Notes: generated from the sequence alone by a model not told the origin. Counted from the stretch's first letter, positions 1 through 8,413 are shown. The stretch is 64,000 nt of DNA from Bradyrhizobium jicamae (GCF_018130695.1 NZ_JAFCJX010000026.1:1-64000); one strand, 5' to 3'. A program made the numbers and translations.

Positions 1-145
1 ATCATCGCGAAATCCATCAAGCCCGCAGCGGAGCCATCCGCCGCGGGCTTTTTGTTTGCAGTTTACCCGATCGGACGGCGGCCGCTTCTGCGATGCCGCA
101 CCTCCCGCCGCCCCAGGGCGTCCGGGGCGCGCCGTCGTCCGAACC
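1..145 (+). repeat. Late-leader direct repeat, copy R1 (cut by window edge)
   Basis: This stretch is identical over 145 bp to 4614-4758 and similar to 7500-7645. It carries a terminator hairpin (AGCCCGC at 20-26 pairing with GCGGGCT at 43-49, inner GCGG/CCGC, T-run to 53). In the other copies a sigma70-like promoter lies immediately upstream; here that part falls outside the window. R1 and R2 bracket the first effector-immunity cassette. Confidence 0.9.
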
Positions 146-219
146 TTGTCTTTGGAAGCGGGCGGTCGGTGCAGGACCGTCCGTTCAACCGAAGCGGGAA
201 ACAGCGGTCGCGGCACGCG

Positions 220-246
220 TTGACATTGTTCCTCTTTTGTTCTAAA
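220..246 (+). promoter_or_regulatory. SOS promoter with perfect LexA box
   Basis: TTGACA at 220-225 is followed after 2 bp by GTTC-N7-GTTC at 228-242, the direct-repeat LexA operator of alphaproteobacteria, with a weak -10-like TCTAAA at 241-246. The operator fills the promoter spacer, so LexA binding should block RNA polymerase. The same layout recurs at 12734, 18547 and 29176. It precedes the DUF4261/Imm11 genes. Confidence 0.8.
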
Positions 247-280
247 TGCTCTGACGATGTGAATTGAGGATGTGATCTTG

Positions 281-1033
281 ATGAGCAACTCCTTGCTCGC
301 AATTGTCTTGCTGGAAAATCCGGCGACACCAGACATGTCGGTGATCGCCAAAGCTCTTCGCACCCGATATCCAGGATTGCCGGTGGAGATGAGCGGCGAT
401 CCACGAAGCTCGCCGCTCATTCAGTGCGGCGGTGAACTTGTCGCAGTGATGTCGATGCCGGCCCCGATGCCCGATGATCCCGGCTTGTGGGCACGAACCG
501 CATCGATCTGGCCGGAGGGCAAGACGATTGCGGCGCGATCTCGCGGTCATCTGATCGTTTCGGTGCTCGGGAAGGATCGGCCGCCGTTGGTCACCGCGCG
601 TCTCAATACCGCCGTCGTCGGCGCATTGATTGCGACGATTCCGGGATGCTGCGGCGTCGTATGGGCTGGTAAGGTCGCGCGTCCTGCAAAGCTGTGGCTC
701 GATATGTCCACGCAGTCGTTCGCGCCGTTTCCCGACTATCCCTTCACGCTGTGGGTCGACATCCTGCCGTTTCGTTCGGATCGAGGCATCGGTGCCGTCA
801 CGATGGGGCTCGATGCATTTGCCGGACGCGAGATCGAATTCGAGACTGCCAGGCTTCCACTGTCGGAGTTGATCGACAAGGTGACGGGCCTCGCCGCCTA
901 TCTCGTGGAGCACGGCAACGTGGTCAAGGACGGCGACACATTCGGCGGCGACGAGCGCGAGCGATTTACAGCGCGCCACAGGAAGTCCGAGCGGTTTGGT
1001 GGAATGCCTGTCCTCTTCTGCGCGACGGACTAA
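281..1033 (+). CDS. DUF4261-like protein, probable immunity protein
   Basis: This 250-residue cytoplasmic-looking protein has no signal peptide or membrane segment. The middle and C-terminal parts (FPDYPFTLWVDI, then a GAVTMGLDAFAGREIEFE segment) resemble the DUF4261 family, which is often found beside toxin and immunity genes. I chose ATG 281 over GTG 272 because GAGGA at 266-270 is better spaced for it. It is the first gene after the LexA-box promoter and precedes two Imm11-type genes and an AHH nuclease effector, so an immunity role against a cytoplasmic nuclease is inferred from context. The family call is from memory of the pattern, not a search. Confidence 0.6.
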   Translation: MSNSLLAIVLLENPATPDMSVIAKALRTRYPGLPVEMSGDPRSSPLIQCGGELVAVMSMPAPMPDDPGLWARTASIWPEGKTIAARSRGHLIVSVLGKDRPPLVTARLNTAVVGALIATIPGCCGVVWAGKVARPAKLWLDMSTQSFAPFPDYPFTLWVDILPFRSDRGIGAVTMGLDAFAGREIEFETARLPLSELIDKVTGLAAYLVEHGNVVKDGDTFGGDERERFTARHRKSERFGGMPVLFCATD

Positions 1034-1116
1034 TCTCAGGGGGCGGCGCATGCCGCTGGCGAGACCTCCTGAATGGATGTGCTATCAACTGGGCGTCCCA
1101 AAGCGCAGGCCAGTCC

Positions 1117-1743
1117 ATGATCGCACTTTCCAATGAGAAGCGTCCTCGGAAAGCAAGGGCGCGAAAGTTCTATATCGTCGGTCCCAATGTTCGTCTCGGC
1201 AAGGGCGGCTGGGAAATGGAAAACCTTCCAGCCCTGTTGATGGGACCGCGCATACTGGCACCTACGCCAGGACAACGAGGGTTTCCGAACGTTCCTGAGA
1301 TGCCATATCTCGTGTTCGACAAGAGAACGGGACGAGATCCCCGCGACGTCGAACAATTCCACGACTACTGGCTTGTGTCCGACCGGATCAAGACGGTGCT
1401 TGCGCGGCTGGATCCAGACGGCGTCGCATTCGTCAAATGTCATTCGAGTTGCAAGCACGGCGGGCCGGCGCCCACATACTGGCTCTGCGATGTCCTCCGG
1501 CTTCTGGAAGCTGTTGACGAAGAGAAGTCGCGCCTGACCATCAAGGGCGATTCACAAGGACACAAATGGTACAGTTTTGTCGGTGGCGCATCGCTGGTTA
1601 TCAGAGAGGATGTCGTAGCTTCGGCCCACATCTTCCGACTTAGCTTTTCATTGTCCAACATAGTTTGCGATCAGGAACTGAAGGACGCGTGCAAGGACGC
1701 GGGCCTGAAGGGTATCACATTCGACGACGCTGCCGACTTCTAG
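1117..1743 (+). CDS. Imm11 (DUF1629) family immunity protein, copy 1
   Basis: This 208-residue protein has the Imm11/DUF1629 layout: YLVFDKRTG, then DYWLVSDRIKTVL, YWLCDVLRLLEAVDE, an acidic IREDVV segment, AHIFRLSF, and the C-terminal DQELKDACKDAGLKGI block. The family is known from immunity positions in polymorphic-toxin loci. The start is uncertain because no convincing ribosome site precedes ATG 1117. It is a paralogue of the next gene and sits upstream of the AHH nuclease, so neutralising that nuclease or relatives is the likely job. There is no signal peptide, which fits a cytoplasmic target. Confidence 0.75.
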   Translation: MIALSNEKRPRKARARKFYIVGPNVRLGKGGWEMENLPALLMGPRILAPTPGQRGFPNVPEMPYLVFDKRTGRDPRDVEQFHDYWLVSDRIKTVLARLDPDGVAFVKCHSSCKHGGPAPTYWLCDVLRLLEAVDEEKSRLTIKGDSQGHKWYSFVGGASLVIREDVVASAHIFRLSFSLSNIVCDQELKDACKDAGLKGITFDDAADF

Positions 1744-1843
1744 TTGCGGCAGCAGGGGGGCCGCCGAAAGATATTGATTCACGCATGAATCGAATGCCGC
1801 TACGATCTGACCAACGAGCGTAAGTTAAGAAGAGCTGACTACA

Positions 1844-2482
1844 ATGGCGGACAGAGCGTCGAATTCGATTGCAAACCGTACCAAAGCACACAAGCGTAGG
1901 TTTTACGAGATAAGCTCAAATTACCGCAGAGAAGCGGCGCCGGGCTTCTATTTGCAAGACGAGAGCGTGATCAAATATGAGGTGGATCGCCTCTCCGAAA
2001 TAGCCGAGCAGCCATGCTATGTATTCGATAAATCAGCGGGGGCGCTTCCTCAGGATCTAGAGGAAGACGGTGCATTTTGGCTAGTTTCCGACCGAGCAAA
2101 GGTCGTATTCGAGGCGGTCGATCCGGGAGGATTTGTATTTTTGCCCTGTGCGGTGCGGGTGCCGCGAGGGGTTTGGGAGGGGCCGCGCTACTGGCTCTGC
2201 GAGGTTGTCCGCGTTCTCGATGCATTGGACGAGGTGCACTCGCGCTTTGTGAAGATCGGTATCGGCGACGATCCTAGCCATCGAGATTTCGGCAAGAAGT
2301 TTTACAATTTCTCCATGAGAACCCAGCTGGTCTTTGACGAAGAACGGGTTGGAGATGCGCGCGCGTTTCGCATGGCCTACTACGAATATTGTGTCATATG
2401 CAATCAGGACATGAAGGATGCCTGCAAGCGCGCGGGCCTCAAGGGGATATTGTTTCGGGACGTTCTGAAGTCGGCGTACTGA
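1844..2482 (+). CDS. Imm11 (DUF1629) family immunity protein, copy 2
   Basis: This 212-residue paralogue of the preceding gene keeps the same blocks: CYVFDKSAG, FWLVSDRAKVVFEAVDP, YWLCEVVRVLDALDE, LVFDEERVGDARAFRMAYYE and CNQDMKDACKRAGLKGI. Two divergent Imm11 genes in a row suggest an immunity array, a common feature of polymorphic toxin loci where old immunity genes are kept after toxin exchange. It has no signal peptide. The 278-bp gap after it ends at a possible effector start at 2761. Confidence 0.78.
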   Translation: MADRASNSIANRTKAHKRRFYEISSNYRREAAPGFYLQDESVIKYEVDRLSEIAEQPCYVFDKSAGALPQDLEEDGAFWLVSDRAKVVFEAVDPGGFVFLPCAVRVPRGVWEGPRYWLCEVVRVLDALDEVHSRFVKIGIGDDPSHRDFGKKFYNFSMRTQLVFDEERVGDARAFRMAYYEYCVICNQDMKDACKRAGLKGILFRDVLKSAY

Positions 2483-2760
2483 TGCAGCCGATGGCGATTG
2501 CCATAACGTCAAGTATGCTCGTAGTTGTGTCTGTCCGGCCGCACCATCCTGTTGTTACGTAAGCTGGCCACACAAGCGCGGCTGTGACATTGGCGTTGCC
2601 ACGTCACATTCTGCATTTTTTAGCAACAGCTCCTGCGCGATCTACATAGATCGCGAGATATTTTCCGTTTTCTCGATCTCTTAGATCTCTCCCTTCGAAG
2701 GCACTGATCGGTACGTCTGCCGCGCCGCCTCAAGTCCAATCGAAGGGGAGGCCTTCTCCC
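2483..2760. other. Intergenic gap before AHH effector
   Basis: No convincing ORF is seen. The stretch contains a small inverted repeat (GCGATCTACATAGATCGC near 2637-2654) and ends with an AAGGGGAGG ribosome site about 10 nt before ATG 2761. It has no LexA box, so the effector downstream either depends on read-through from 220 or on a promoter I do not recognise. Confidence 0.4.
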
Positions 2761-2837
2761 ATGTCTGAGCTATTTCGCTCGATAGACCCCGCGCGGCCGA
2801 ATTCTGCCTCGTCGGGAAGTAAAATATTGGATACACA

Positions 2838-4505
2838 ATGGCGATACTTGCCGATCACCACATCATTTCGAAGCGTTTCAAGAGCCATCGTGCGTTTCGG
2901 GGTATCGACAAAGAGACATTTGAAATCAACTCTGCGCAAAATCGAATCTTTCTACCTAAGGATGTTCGCTTGGCTGAAGGTATGCGCATATCGGCTCATC
3001 CTGGCGGCCACGTGTCGACATACTACGGTGCCATTCGTCGAGTGCTGAACCAAATTGCAAAAGATCCCGACCCGATCGTCCGAGCCACGAAAATAGAGAC
3101 TCTAGTTGATGCGATGCGCATCGGTTTCGATAATGGCGATCTCCACACGAATGAATCAGATGGAAGGTCTCGTCTGGTTGTGGATCAAGGCATCGAACAA
3201 GTCATAGATAATTACGAGTCTTATGTTGGAGCTCGTAAGGACCAGTTGAAGGCCATCAGAGAACGCAAACAGAGATGGCTTGATTCCGGACAGGGTCATC
3301 TGATCAAATTTTCTGCCATTCTCGGAAATGCCGACAGGGAAAGGTTGCTGGACGAGGAGATTGCAAAAAGGCCCGGTGAGAATATCACATCCGGCAACAG
3401 GGACTTGGGTGGAACAAGCTGGGCCGCCAAGTTTATAGCGGCTGATCCCGCTGGCGACCTCTTTACAACGCCAGGGCGGACGCCGATCAACCCAGCGGAC
3501 TTTCCCTCGTCGCCGGGTCTTCGTGCACCGTCACTCGACAACTTGAATTACCGAGAGGGATACACTCAAAGTGATCCACATTGGGCTGAGGGACCGCGCG
3601 GATTTCCGGTGCCCGACCCAGCTTTGGCACAGCTTGGTCGACTACCCCCGAGCACGGCAACGCGGCAGGACCCGCTGGTCCTCAAATTCGATCCGGCCAC
3701 CGGGGCGCCTCTCCCATTTTCCGAGCGCTCACCGATACTCGAACCTGAGGCTCCCTCAACCGGCACACCGCCAGCTGGTTTTTACCCCGCAGCGGGACTC
3801 GCCGCTCTTGCGGCAGTCGCTCCCGCACTCTCACCTCTATTGCTAAGGGTGATCGGCGGCATGGTGAGTGCTAGCGCCGTTCCAGCCTCTGCGGCCAGAG
3901 GTGCAAGCGATACCGGAATTCCTGGCAGGACCGTCGTTTCTGGCTCTCCTCACAACGGCGGGATCGATCCGCGTGCGTTCGCTTCCGACACGAAAGTCGG
4001 TGGCGGCTCAATTCTGGGATATCCGCCGGCGCCAATGCCGATCGGAAACGATCCGTTTGAGCAAAGAGCGGATCGTGCCTCGACCTTCGCCGACCGCTTT
4101 GGCAACTGGCCCGAGACCTCCGCGCGTACGATGCCTGATCGCGTGCCAGCCGAGGTCGACGAGCCTGACAGGCGATCGGCGCCAAGTGTTGCTCGTGAAG
4201 ATGTTCGCCGTCTCGTGCGCGAGAACCCGCCGGCGTCGGCCAACGCGTTCGTGTCCGGAACATCGCCAATTCCTTACTTGTCTTCCTCCGAGTTCAACGA
4301 CCGCTTTGGCGATTGGAGCGCGACGCCTGGTGGGCCACGGCTTTCTCAAGCGAGCAGGCCGGTGAGCCCATTCGCCGGCGAACCAACCTATTCCATCCCG
4401 CCGCCGATCTGGGGTGGCGAGCATCCAGGCGATCCGCAGAGCGATGCCGAGGAGTGGTTCTCGCGCTGGATACGACCACTTCTGCGGGAGAATCGCGTGG
4501 AGTGA
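2838..4505 (+). CDS. AHH-type nuclease effector with long proline-rich tail
   Basis: Residues 6-65 carry the AHH/HNH endonuclease pattern: DHHII at 6-10, a conserved LP near 39-40, and HxxxH at 54-58, followed by YY. AHH is a known toxin nuclease of the HNH/EndoVII superfamily. Normally such domains sit at the C-terminus; here it is N-terminal, and roughly residues 190-555 are a disordered Pro/Ser/Arg tail. The tail has APMPIG, two DRFGxW motifs, VRRLVR and a terminal PPIW block, all seen in other effectors of this window. A ribosome site precedes ATG 2761 in another frame, whose ORF would join this one by a -1 shift near AAAA at 2820-2823. The upstream Imm11 and DUF4261 genes are likely its immunity set. 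Confidence 0.7.
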   Translation: MAILADHHIISKRFKSHRAFRGIDKETFEINSAQNRIFLPKDVRLAEGMRISAHPGGHVSTYYGAIRRVLNQIAKDPDPIVRATKIETLVDAMRIGFDNGDLHTNESDGRSRLVVDQGIEQVIDNYESYVGARKDQLKAIRERKQRWLDSGQGHLIKFSAILGNADRERLLDEEIAKRPGENITSGNRDLGGTSWAAKFIAADPAGDLFTTPGRTPINPADFPSSPGLRAPSLDNLNYREGYTQSDPHWAEGPRGFPVPDPALAQLGRLPPSTATRQDPLVLKFDPATGAPLPFSERSPILEPEAPSTGTPPAGFYPAAGLAALAAVAPALSPLLLRVIGGMVSASAVPASAARGASDTGIPGRTVVSGSPHNGGIDPRAFASDTKVGGGSILGYPPAPMPIGNDPFEQRADRASTFADRFGNWPETSARTMPDRVPAEVDEPDRRSAPSVAREDVRRLVRENPPASANAFVSGTSPIPYLSSSEFNDRFGDWSATPGGPRLSQASRPVSPFAGEPTYSIPPPIWGGEHPGDPQSDAEEWFSRWIRPLLRENRVE

Positions 4506-4580
4506 TTGTCGTCGAGCGTATGTGCTTCAGGCTAGGTTGCGCGTCCCTGAAAGTCGTTATCGATTTTTCAGAAATATCTC

Positions 4581-4610
4581 TTGACCCGTCGGGCAAATCA
4601 GCGCTATAAC
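4581..4610 (+). promoter_or_regulatory. Sigma70-like promoter of leader repeat R2
   Basis: TTGACC (4581-4586), an 18-bp spacer and TATAAC (4605-4610) make a strong-looking promoter. Transcription would begin near 4617 and meet the hairpin at 4633 almost at once, giving an RNA of about 50 nt unless termination is overridden. Confidence 0.7.
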
Positions 4611-4613
4611 ATG

Positions 4614-4930
4614 ATCATCGCGAAATCCATCAAGCCCGCAGCGGAGCCATCCGCCGCGGGCTTTTTGTTTGCAGTTTACCCGATCGGACGGCGGCCGCTT
4701 CTGCGATGCCGCACCTCCCGCCGCCCCAGGGCGTCCGGGGCGCGCCGTCGTCCGAACCATATTTATCCATCACCCATTGTCCGGCACGCGCGAACGTGCC
4801 GGTCCATCGGCGCGGGCGCCGCGCGCGGCCCCGGTGTCCGGGATAAGGTTCGCGCCCCAAAGAGATGGACCGGCGAGGCGCCGATGTCGGCCTGTTTGAT
4901 ATCGTCCGTGCTCGGCAGGATGGCAGCGTT
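4614..4930 (+). repeat. Late-leader direct repeat, copy R2
   Basis: The first 145 bp match R1 exactly. The remainder resembles 7645-7880 with drift, including GCACGCGCGAACGTGCCGGT and GGATAAGGTTCGCGCCCCAAA. The 3' part (ATG 4884 onward) is a degenerate copy of the 23-residue membrane-peptide gene found intact at 7846. The copy separates the first cassette from the M23 cassette at 4950-7387. Confidence 0.85.
4633..4666 (+). terminator. Leader terminator in R2
   Basis: AGCCCGC at 4633-4639 pairs with GCGGGCT at 4656-4662, with inner GCGG/CCGC pairing and a following T-run. It lies only about 20 nt after the -10 box of its promoter. Confidence 0.8.
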
Positions 4931-4949
4931 TGACCGATCGGATCGATGT

Positions 4950-5822
4950 TCAAGGCCGCGACGAGTTCGGAGGCCATCTGTGCAGTTGCCATTTCCCATT
5001 CACGCGCACAACTTCAGCAGGCCAGGTGGCAAGCTCGGGATCAGAGCCGACACGCCAAGTCACCTTCACCGATAGACGATCGTCGCTTTCCCAACCGACA
5101 TACTCCCAAAGCTCATAGCCCTCAGACCTGTAGTGAAAGGCTTGCTCAATCGACTCGCCGCTCGCTGGCAGGATGTCGATTCCGTTGTTTCCGTCACTGG
5201 GGCCATCGGTCCAGAAGACCGACGCGAGCCATTTCCTGTCTGGTGAGTAGCGCGGTGGCGCGACGATCTGCTCCTGCCGGCCGTCTTGCTGTCGGACCAG
5301 CAGCCATTCGTCACTTTCGTAATACATCACGTGCACAAGCAGTAACCCATGTTCGGGGAAATAGTCATAGAGCATGTAGCTCTTGCAGCTCTCGTAGGAC
5401 GCTCCAGCGCATGCTGCCTTGGTCTGATTATCTTTGTAGAGTTTCATTGCGCCGTTAGCCAATTTAAGACGAAGTTCGCCGCCTCGACGAGCCGTCAATG
5501 ACTTGGTCTTCGCAATGCAGGCCTTTTCGGATGCGCGCGAGTAGGGGTCGCTCGCATAGCTTCCCGTTTTCGCCTTTTCGTCGAGAACGATCGCGGGATG
5601 CTGACAGGCACCGTCCTGCGGATAAGGCTTAACACAACTGAAACCCGGTGGACATGTTGTGCTCGAGACGGTTTCCGCGAAGACGGTACGTCCTCCTATC
5701 GACGAGAACAGAGCGCCAAGGAGAATTGCGGTCGTCGGCGAAACCAACGCGCGAATGGCCAAAACTGATCTCAACTTTGTCACCCCCCAAAGACTTTGAA
5801 TTGAAGCGCGTTGCAGGTGCAT
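4950..5822 (-). CDS. Exported protein, probable periplasmic immunity to M23 effector
   Basis: The product has a signal-peptide-like segment (LVSPTTAILLGALFSSIGG, then TVFAET) followed by a soluble domain with paired cysteines and a C-terminal part rich in Trp, Tyr and Asp (YSPDRKWLASV, WEYVGWESDD). I recognise no named family. It is transcribed away from the M23 peptidase at 6001. A periplasmic protein divergent from a peptidoglycan peptidase is the expected arrangement for an immunity protein; the same layout recurs at 14518-15426 with another M23 gene. ATG 5822 is used; GTG 5783 would give a more typical signal peptide, and the frame is open to 5879. Confidence 0.6.
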   Translation of the reverse strand: MHLQRASIQSLWGVTKLRSVLAIRALVSPTTAILLGALFSSIGGRTVFAETVSSTTCPPGFSCVKPYPQDGACQHPAIVLDEKAKTGSYASDPYSRASEKACIAKTKSLTARRGGELRLKLANGAMKLYKDNQTKAACAGASYESCKSYMLYDYFPEHGLLLVHVMYYESDEWLLVRQQDGRQEQIVAPPRYSPDRKWLASVFWTDGPSDGNNGIDILPASGESIEQAFHYRSEGYELWEYVGWESDDRLSVKVTWRVGSDPELATWPAEVVRVNGKWQLHRWPPNSSRP

Positions 5823-6000
5823 AGGGCGACGCAATGGCCTGGCGTCCGGACGCAGCCGGAATATGACAACTGAAGCCAATGCTTCAGCTAGAGCAACTCA
5901 GAGTAGCAGCCAGCCGTTTCGGATATCAAGTCTGATTGTGCTGGGCCGCCGGCCTCGGAAGTCCAATCCAAGCAGCGTTAATAATCGAAGAGATCGAAAA

Positions 6001-7387
6001 ATGCCCGAATACAAGTATCCTGGCTACGGACCAACCGGAGGAAATTGGTTGACGCCGCGCGCGAACACCAAAGGAGGTTATCACGGCGGAAGCGACAATC
6101 CGGCTAAGCCCGGAACACCGGTCTATGCCCAGCACAGTGGAGAAATATTCAGAAGCGGTAACATCGATGGATACGGCATGTCCGTTGTCGTGAAATCGAG
6201 AGCACCGGATGGTACAGTATTTTATCAGCTCTATGGCCATCTGGGTCCGGATCGTTACCGGCTCCGGGCACACGGATCACGGCGGATCAGCCGATACCGG
6301 GTGCATTCATCGGCCCAAAGAATATGTTAAGGGGCTGGGAGGTTTGACAACCGGTCCGCATCTGCATCGTGAGATCATTTCCGGCAGGGCGCGCTTGAAT
6401 GCAGATCCGAACGAGAAGTTCGGAATCTATTCCAGCGACATCACATACAAGGCAGATCCGGACACGTTTGACATCAACAAGCCGGTCTTCCCGTACCAAA
6501 ACGGAGAGCCAAAGCCGGCTCTTCAATCTGGTCAGACATCGCAGCCTCGATCTCCACAGGTGCGACCGTCGCTTCCTGGCAGCGCACTGTCGCCCGACAA
6601 TCCCAAGCCGGTAGTTGCGCCTCGGCCCTTGCCCGATACGGGTATTCCCGGCGCAGGAGGCCCGACGTCGGTCGGTGGGCCGAATGGTCCAGCGCCATTG
6701 GTGCCTCCTGTTCGCTCGCGTTCACCGGCCCCTCCGAGTCCCGCGCCAGTTGCTGATCCGACTCTGCCGCCGCTACATTTCGCTCCTGAGGAGCCCCGGA
6801 ATTTCAGTCCGTTCGCGTTGCCAAAACTGTTTCGCTCCGATGCTCTCGGCGGGTCCGACGTCGCGTCGGCGGTATTCGGGTCGAACGCGCCGGCTCTGAT
6901 CACCTCATCGTTCGGTGCACCACGCGTGGCGCCGGAGGCGACGTCGCCTGCCGTGTCGGGCATCGATCCGATCGGAGACGGCAACGGGATCGGCGACTGG
7001 AAGACCAGTGTTGCACTGGCACCGTCTTCGAATCCTGCGCAGGCGCCGGTTCGCATGCTCGTCCGGCTTCCGAGCAGTCCGTCAATTGATCCAGGCCAGT
7101 CGGGTGAGGCTGCAGCGGCGCCGGCGATCACCGATCGTGCGCCATCGTTTCCTCCTGTGCGATTTCCACTCGAGGCGCTGCTTGCGCCCGACCGCAATCG
7201 TGCCTTGGATCAATGGGCCTCGTCCTCGCGGCGGAAAGATGCGCCTCCACCCACGCAACGTGCTTCCATCGGCCTGCCAGGTCTGTTCGCTTCGCTCCAA
7301 GGGGGCGATCCATCCAATCGCGATCAGCCGCCGGTCGGTGGATTGCTCGGCATGATCGAGGACTACATGCGCACGAACGGCTATTAG
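6001..7387 (+). pseudogene. M23 metallopeptidase effector, two frameshifts
   Basis: Frame 1 encodes the start with the first zinc motif HGGSD (H28, D32) and a peptidase core to YGHLGPD. The sequence then continues in frame 3 from about 6253 (LPAPGTRITADQPIPGAF) and in frame 2 from about 6318, which carries the second motif HLH at about 6357. Both shifts equal loss of one C, in GATCG and in a CCC run. Restored, the protein would be a lysostaphin-like endopeptidase followed by a Pro-rich tail ending in IGLPGLFASL and GGLLGMIEDYM. All catalytic residues are present. It may be a true pseudogene or a sequencing artefact. Confidence 0.75.
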
Positions 7388-7466
7388 CCGCTGCTTGCCG
7401 ATCAAACCAGGTACGCTCGCTTGCCCGCGTGGACGAACGGCCAGATCGTTTTTACAGAAATAACTG

Positions 7467-7496
7467 TTGACCCGTCGGGCAAATCAGGGCTATAAC
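7467..7496 (+). promoter_or_regulatory. Late-operon promoter of leader R3
   Basis: TTGACC (7467-7472), an 18-bp spacer and TATAAC (7491-7496) match the R2 promoter. It stands directly before the terminase genes, so it is the natural candidate for the start of the morphogenesis operon. The hairpin 23 nt downstream implies control by termination or antitermination. Confidence 0.72.
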
Positions 7497-7499
7497 ATC

Positions 7500-7880
7500 A
7501 TCATCGCGAAATTCATGAAGCCCGCAGCGGAGCCATCCGCGGCGGGTTTTTTGTTTGCACCTCACCCGATCGGACGGCGGCCGCCTCCACGACGCCGCAC
7601 CTCCGCCCACCGCCCGGGCGTCGAGGCGTGCCGTCGTCCGAACCATGTCGATCCATCATCCTTTGGCCGGTACGCGCGAACGTGCCGGTCCCGTGGCGCG
7701 GGCGAAAGCCCGGCGCCGCACGCGGCCCCGGCATCAGGGATAAGGTTCGCGCCCCAAAGATCGCGTCGTCGGCGATCTGCCGCACATTTAATTCGCGCAG
7801 CGTGAGGCTGCGATTTGCACATCAACACCAAACGGCGAGGCTTCGATGACCGCGTATCTGATATCGCTCGCGCTCGCAGG
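7500..7880 (+). repeat. Late-leader direct repeat, copy R3 (in backbone position)
   Basis: This copy is diverged from R1/R2 but clearly homologous: terminator hairpin, GATCGGACGGCGGCCGC, GTCGTCCGAACCAT and GGATAAGGTTCGCGCCCCAAA are shared. It runs into the intact small peptide gene at 7846. Apart from that gene I see nothing coding in 7553-7845. This is probably the original site from which R1 and R2 were copied during cassette insertion. Confidence 0.8.
7519..7552 (+). terminator. Leader terminator in R3
   Basis: CCCGC at 7521-7525 pairs with GCGGG at 7542-7546, with inner GCGG/CCGC pairing and a six-T run. It would stop most transcripts from 7467 after about 50 nt. Confidence 0.78.
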
Positions 7881-7917
7881 TCTCCTTGCCATCGTATTGT
7901 GGGAGACGTTCAATTGA
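7846..7917 (+). CDS. 23-residue single-pass membrane peptide
   Basis: This ORF starts MTAYLIS, continues as one hydrophobic helix and ends LWETFN. GGCGAGG is well placed upstream. Its stop overlaps the TTG start of the next gene (TTGA at 7914-7917), suggesting translational coupling. A degenerate copy of the same ORF sits in R2 at 4884, which supports it as a real part of the late leader. Its function is unknown; small membrane peptides at this position might be holin-like or regulatory, but nothing in the sequence decides this. Confidence 0.6.
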   Translation: MTAYLISLALAGLLAIVLWETFN

Positions 7918-8078
7918 GCGCAGAGACCATTCAATTCATCTCGCAGCCGCGCCGTCGACGTGATGACACGGATTTTCCGACCATCGCGTTCCGCTCGGCG
8001 CTCCCGGATGACGCGCGGCCGGATCCGCTCGATACCGCGCCGAGCGAATATCTGCCGTCCGACTGGCAGGAGAAGTAG
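7914..8078 (+). CDS. Small conserved phage protein upstream of terminase
   Basis: This 54-residue polar protein starts at TTG 7914, overlapping the previous stop. It has a basic patch (PRRRRDD) and an acidic C-terminal half ending in SEYLPSDWQEK. An alternative ATG at 7815 would overlap the membrane peptide throughout, so the coupled TTG start is preferred. The next gene begins 1 nt after its stop. No domain is recognised. Its position suggests a packaging or early head gene. Confidence 0.5.
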   Translation: MSAETIQFISQPRRRRDDTDFPTIAFRSALPDDARPDPLDTAPSEYLPSDWQEK

Positions 8079-8079
8079 A

Positions 8080-8367
8080 TTGGCGAAGTCGATCACCCAA
8101 ATTCGTTCTCTGGCGCGGGGCCATACCAGGACGGCGATCAACGTATTGGCCGGGATCATGCGATCCAAGGAAGCGACGCCGGCCGCGCGCGTCTCCGCCG
8201 CCAACGCCATTCTCGATCGCGGCTGGGGCAAGGTACCGCAGGCGATCGAGAACGGTGACGGCGCGCTGGAGCTGATCCATCGGATTGAGCGCGTGATCGT
8301 CGAGCCGGAGAATTCGGACAGCGAGGGGAGTGAGATCAGACAAGACCAGAGCGAGTCTCTCCGATAG
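8080..8367 (+). CDS. Terminase small-subunit candidate
   Basis: This 95-residue protein is read from TTG 8080. It has a helical, basic N-terminal half (ITQIRSLARGHTRTAINVLAGIM, then AARVSAANAILDRGWG), as expected of a DNA-binding small terminase, and an acidic C-terminus. The repeat-like ARVSAANAILDRG segment is typical of small proteins located just before TerL in rhizobial prophages. TerL follows about 1 kb later, the space being filled by an inserted cassette (8400-9300). The call relies on context and recognition and is not certain. Confidence 0.6.
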   Translation: MAKSITQIRSLARGHTRTAINVLAGIMRSKEATPAARVSAANAILDRGWGKVPQAIENGDGALELIHRIERVIVEPENSDSEGSEIRQDQSESLR

Positions 8368-8413
8368 CTGTTCGTTGTGAGTTGATCGCGGAGCCACACG
8401 GGCGAAGCGTCAT

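Noticed and set aside
242..1051. 269-codon minus-strand frame near the left end
   Set aside because: It is antisense to the DUF4261-like gene and Arg/His-rich without any domain.
2637..2654. Inverted repeat GCGATCTACATAGATCGC as a terminator
   Set aside because: It has no following T-run and a mismatch-free but short stem; an operator is possible but unsupported.
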